A stretch of DNA of 64,000 nucleotides from Lysobacter sp. Root494. GTDB lineage: Bacteria > Pseudomonadota > Gammaproteobacteria > Xanthomonadales > Xanthomonadaceae. Location: the NCBI RefSeq assembly GCF_001427225.1, contig NZ_LMFH01000005.1:733325-797324 (forward strand), in the 5' to 3' direction. The translations under genes were made by a program, and so were the position numbers. Positions within the stretch are counted from its first letter, which is position 1, and every line of letters begins with the position of its first letter. Under the pieces are notes generated by a model. That model was not told the DNA's origin. It did no database searches and worked only from the letters and a program-made list of their open reading frames with translations. Positions 61,154 to 64,000 of the stretch are shown piece after piece.

Positions 61154-62254
61154 ATGTCACGCGTACACAACTTCGCCGCCGGTCCGGCCACCCTTCCCGA
61201 ATCCGTACTGCGCCAGGCGCAGGAGGAGATGCTCGACTGGCACGGCGTGGGTGCTTCCATCGTCGAGCTGAGCCATCGCGGGCCCGAGTTCATCCAGGTG
61301 GCGACCGAAGCCGAAGCCGACCTGCGCAAGCTGATGTCGATTCCGGACGATTATGCGGTGCTGTTCCTCGGCGGCGGTGCGACCACCGTGCAGGCGTTGC
61401 TGCCGCTCAATTTTGCTTCCGCGGGCCAAACAGCCGATTACGTGCTCAGCGGGCACTGGGGCAAGACCGCGGTCAAGCAGGCGAAGCCGTACGTCTCGGT
61501 CAACATCGCGGCGAGCAGCGAAGCAGAAGGCTTCCGCACCGTTCCCGCGGCGAACACGTGGCAGCTGTCGAAGGACGCGGCCTACGTCCACGTCACCGCC
61601 AACGAAACCATCCACGGCGTCGAGTTCCGCGAAGGGCATTACCCCACGCGCGAACAGCTCGGCGACGTGCCGCTCGTGGCCGACTTCAGCTCGAGCATTG
61701 CTTCCGAGCCGCTGGATATCTCGAAATTCGGCGTGATCTACGCCGGTGCGCAGAAAAACCTCGGTCCGGTCGGCATCACGGTCGTGATCATCCGCCGCGA
61801 CCTGTTCGAGCGCGCCGGCCAGCCGCGCGCCGACATCCTCGATTACCGCTCGCACCTCAAGGGCGAGTCGATGCTCAACACGCCCCCGAGCTGGAACTGG
61901 TACCTGCTCGGGCTCACCGTGAAGTGGATGCTCGCCGAAGGCGGCGTCGAGGAATTCGCGCGCCGCAGCGCGCGCAAGTCGGGACTGCTTTACGACGTGA
62001 TCGACAACTCGGGGGGGTTCTATCGCAACGAAGTCGACAAGGCCGCGCGTTCGCGCATGAACGTGCCGTTCTTCCTGCACGACGAAGCGCTGGACAAGCC
62101 TTTCCTCAAGGAAGCCGAGGCGGCAGGCCTGATCTCGCTCAAGGGACACCGCGCGCTCGGCGGCATGCGCGCTTCGATCTACAACGCGATGTCGGAGGCG
62201 GGCGTGCAGGCGCTGGCCGACTTCATGCGCGATTTCCGACAAAGGCATGGGTGA
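61154..62254 (+). CDS. serC: Phosphoserine aminotransferase
   Basis: 366 residues starting [19 protein letters not shown] (GAGGACATCC upstream). PLP-dependent class V fold with the Lys Schiff base in [20 protein letters not shown] and [12 protein letters not shown]. It converts 3-phosphohydroxypyruvate and glutamate to phosphoserine, and acts in pyridoxal synthesis. It opens the serC-pheA-hisC run. Divergent from msrP. Confidence 0.97.
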   Translation: MSRVHNFAAGPATLPESVLRQAQEEMLDWHGVGASIVELSHRGPEFIQVATEAEADLRKLMSIPDDYAVLFLGGGATTVQALLPLNFASAGQTADYVLSGHWGKTAVKQAKPYVSVNIAASSEAEGFRTVPAANTWQLSKDAAYVHVTANETIHGVEFREGHYPTREQLGDVPLVADFSSSIASEPLDISKFGVIYAGAQKNLGPVGITVVIIRRDLFERAGQPRADILDYRSHLKGESMLNTPPSWNWYLLGLTVKWMLAEGGVEEFARRSARKSGLLYDVIDNSGGFYRNEVDKAARSRMNVPFFLHDEALDKPFLKEAEAAGLISLKGHRALGGMRASIYNAMSEAGVQALADFMRDFRQRHG

Positions 62255-62256
62255 GC

Positions 62257-62325
62257 GGACGCGCTTGGCCGATGCCCTATCGGCATTGGCCGCGTCCGCG
62301 AACGCCCGGCCATGGATGGCCGGGC
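62257..62325 (+). other. Two hairpins in the serC-pheA intergenic leader
   Basis: Outer arms GGACGC (62257-62262) / GCGTCC (62292-62297), then GGCC (62267) / GGCC (62288) and ATGCC / GGCAT, form one large hairpin. A second has a perfect 10-bp repeat, GCCCGGCCAT / ATGGCCGGGC (62304-62325). No U-tract follows. They could serve as RNA-processing or attenuation elements between serC and pheA. Confidence 0.5.
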
Positions 62326-62396
62326 AGGGCTGTCCGGAGAGAAATGTGTTCCGCCACGGATGGCTGCGATGTTCAGCCCGAAGCGAAGAGACATAA

Positions 62397-63575
62397 ATGA
62401 AAGAAAAGACCAGCAAGCCGAAGCAAGCGAAGGCGAGGAAAGTGTCCCCGCTCTTAGGCAAAGACACAGTATCTGCCGGGGCGGCTTCTCCGGCGCTGCC
62501 GCCCGACCTGGGCGAATTGCGCCAGCGCATCGACGGCATCGATCGCCACATCCAGGAATTGATCGCCGAACGGGCGCAGTTCGCGAACCAGGTCGGCAAG
62601 GCGAAAGGCAAGCTCGCCGCAGCCGTCGATTACTACCGCCCCGAGCGCGAAGCCCAGGTGCTGCGCCGTGTGGTCGATCGCAACGATGGGCCGCTCAACG
62701 ACGAAGTGCTGGTGCGGCTGTTCCGCGAAATTATGTCCGCGTGCCTGGCGCAACAGGAGCCGTTGAAGATCGGTTTCCTCGGTCCCGAGGGTACGCATTC
62801 GCAGCAGGCGGTCTACAAGCACTTCGGCCATTCGATCCATGGCCTGCCGCTGGCGAGCATCGAGGAAGTGTTCCAGGAAGTGGAAGCGGGCGACGCGGAT
62901 TTCGGGGTAGTGCCGGTGGAAAACTCCACGCAGGGCACGATCCAGTCGACGCTGGATATGTTCCTTACTTCGAAGCTGAGGATATGCGGCGAAGTCGAAC
63001 TGCGCGTGCACCAGCACCTGCTGTCGCGCGCAAATCGGCTCGAGGACATCGAACGCGTGTATTCGCATCCGCAGTCGTTCGCACAGTGCAAGGCCTGGTT
63101 GCGCCAGTACCTGCCGAAGGCGGAGAAGATCGCCGTCACCAGCAATGCCGATGCCGCCAAGCGCGCGCGTAATGCGGACGACGCGGCCGCAATCGCCGGC
63201 ATCAGCGCGGCGACGGTGTACGGACTGAAGTCGCTGGCCGGACCGATCGAGGATCGACCCGACAACACCACTCGCTTCCTGGTGCTCGGACGCGAGCTGT
63301 TCCCGCCGTCGGGCAACGACCGCACCTCGCTGCTGGTGTTCATCAAGGACCAGCCGGGCGCGCTGTACCACGTGCTCGCGCCGTTCGCGAAGCACGGCCT
63401 GAGCATGAACCGCATCGAATCGCGCCCGGGACACACCGGTCTGTGGCAGTACGCGTTCTTCATCGACATCACCGGCCATGCGCAGGAAGACGCGATGCGC
63501 CGTGCGCTCGATGAAGTGCATGAATTCGCACAGGAAGTGAAGGTGCTCGGTTCCTATCCGGTCGCGATCGCATGA
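62397..63575 (+). CDS. pheA: Bifunctional chorismate mutase / prephenate dehydratase
   Basis: 392 residues. An unusual Lys-rich N-terminal arm (about 1-35) precedes the chorismate mutase helix bundle (LGELRQRIDGIDRHIQELIAERAQFANQVGKAKG). Prephenate dehydratase motifs: LGPEGTHSQQAV, GVVPVENSTQGTI, and TTRFLVLGR (catalytic Thr in the NTTRF block). A C-terminal ACT domain (RTSLLVFIKDQPGALYHVLAPFAKHGLSMNRIESRPG) gives Phe feedback. Makes phenylpyruvate. Its stop overlaps the ATG of hisC by 4 nt. Confidence 0.97.
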   Translation: MKEKTSKPKQAKARKVSPLLGKDTVSAGAASPALPPDLGELRQRIDGIDRHIQELIAERAQFANQVGKAKGKLAAAVDYYRPEREAQVLRRVVDRNDGPLNDEVLVRLFREIMSACLAQQEPLKIGFLGPEGTHSQQAVYKHFGHSIHGLPLASIEEVFQEVEAGDADFGVVPVENSTQGTIQSTLDMFLTSKLRICGEVELRVHQHLLSRANRLEDIERVYSHPQSFAQCKAWLRQYLPKAEKIAVTSNADAAKRARNADDAAAIAGISAATVYGLKSLAGPIEDRPDNTTRFLVLGRELFPPSGNDRTSLLVFIKDQPGALYHVLAPFAKHGLSMNRIESRPGHTGLWQYAFFIDITGHAQEDAMRRALDEVHEFAQEVKVLGSYPVAIA

Positions 63576-64000
63576 GCGATGCGGCAAGGACGGTTGAGGT
63601 GGCCACGACGTACGATGAAGCCTGGTTCGCGTCCCGCGCTTCGCGCGGGGTGCAAGGCCTGCGCGCGTACGACCCCGGCCACGACCTGGTTGCGTTCCGC
63701 CGCAAGTTCGGGGACATGCTGGTCGAACTCGGCTCCAACGAGAATCCCTATGGTCCGTCGCCCGCCGCACGCATGGCGATCCTGGACCAGCTGCACTCCT
63801 TGCACCGTTATCCAGATCCGCTCGGGCTCGACCTGAAGCGGGCGCTGGCGGCGAAACACGGTGTCGATGTTGGCCAGATCCTGCTCGGCAATGGCTCCCA
63901 TGAGTTGCTGATGCAGCTCGCGCAAGTGTTTGCGGGAGAGGGCGATGAAGTCGTGTTTTCGCGTTACGGCTTCGCGGTATTCGCGCTGGCAACGCAATGC
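63572..64000 (+). CDS. hisC: Histidinol-phosphate aminotransferase, 3' partial
   Basis: 143 codons visible from ATG 63572 (ATGA overlap with the pheA stop); the frame is open at the right edge. It reads LVELGSNENPYGPSPAARMAIL and HRYPDPLGLDLKRALAAKHGV...ILLGNGSHELLMQLAQVF, typical of class I aminotransferases of the HisC group. In a serC-pheA-hisC cluster it may serve aromatic amino-acid transamination as well as histidine synthesis. Downstream aroA is expected but lies beyond the window. Confidence 0.92.
   Translation, partial: MSDAARTVEVATTYDEAWFASRASRGVQGLRAYDPGHDLVAFRRKFGDMLVELGSNENPYGPSPAARMAILDQLHSLHRYPDPLGLDLKRALAAKHGVDVGQILLGNGSHELLMQLAQVFAGEGDEVVFSRYGFAVFALATQC

Overview
The window is GC-rich, gene-dense chromosomal DNA of a gammaproteobacterium. 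It most likely belongs to the Xanthomonadaceae/Lysobacteraceae (Lysobacter- or Luteimonas-like). The basis is the overall protein flavour, the closing serC-pheA-hisC order, the secreted chitinase and S8 protease, the msrPQ pair, and a palindromic repeat of a type common in xanthomonads. This placement is inference; no rRNA or tRNA gene is present to confirm it. There is no sign of a prophage, insertion sequence, CRISPR array or integrated plasmid.

Layout. 1-9 kb: the 3' end of a beta-helix protein, a TonB-dependent receptor, a DUF2388-DUF4105 pair, a secreted YCII-domain protein, an esterase, a GH18 chitinase and an unusual membrane protein. 9-16.5 kb: a sirtuin, a Tat-exported dienelactone-hydrolase-like protein, a BlaI/M56 (BlaR1-like) sensor-repressor pair with a tandem-dyad operator, a peroxiredoxin, a VOC protein, and a divergent LysR/SDR pair. 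16.5-31 kb: a cold-shock gene, small hypotheticals, methyltransferases, a YCII protein, a MATE exporter, a transglutaminase-like/TPR protein, an RMND1-like protein, ybiI, dbpA, an HD hydrolase and a BaiN-like flavoprotein. 31-41 kb: a Gfo/Idh oxidoreductase, yjdM, rhlE, a KGG stress protein, then the cluster YceI / DUF1428 / YciI / VOC / ECF sigma factor, a HAF-repeat protein and trhO. 41-50 kb: a methyltransferase, a 111-bp palindromic element, a second HI0933-type flavoprotein, DDAH, a frameshifted glutamine amidotransferase, deaD, a diguanylate cyclase and selO. 50-64 kb: an S8 protease, uup, alkB, an SDR protein, thpR, small proteins, an FHA protein, msrPQ, and serC-pheA-hisC running off the right edge.

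The strongest systems-level signal is a candidate ECF42 regulon. Three promoters with the same architecture (TGTCGA, exactly 17 bp, CGTC) lie in front of a lone YCII gene (20.2 kb), the YceI-DUF1428 pair (35.3 kb) and the YciI-VOC-sigma cluster (36.4 kb). The encoded sigma factor has the C-terminal TPR-like extension of ECF42, a group known to be linked to YCII/DGPF proteins. Other points of interest are the tandem TAGAC-N6-GTCTA operator in front of blaI, the Met/Glu/Gln-rich repeat tail on the M56 protein, an SDR protein with Cys at the catalytic Tyr position, a one-base frameshift in the amidotransferase, paralogous orphan proteins, and two tiny Lys-rich proteins of 47 and 34 residues.
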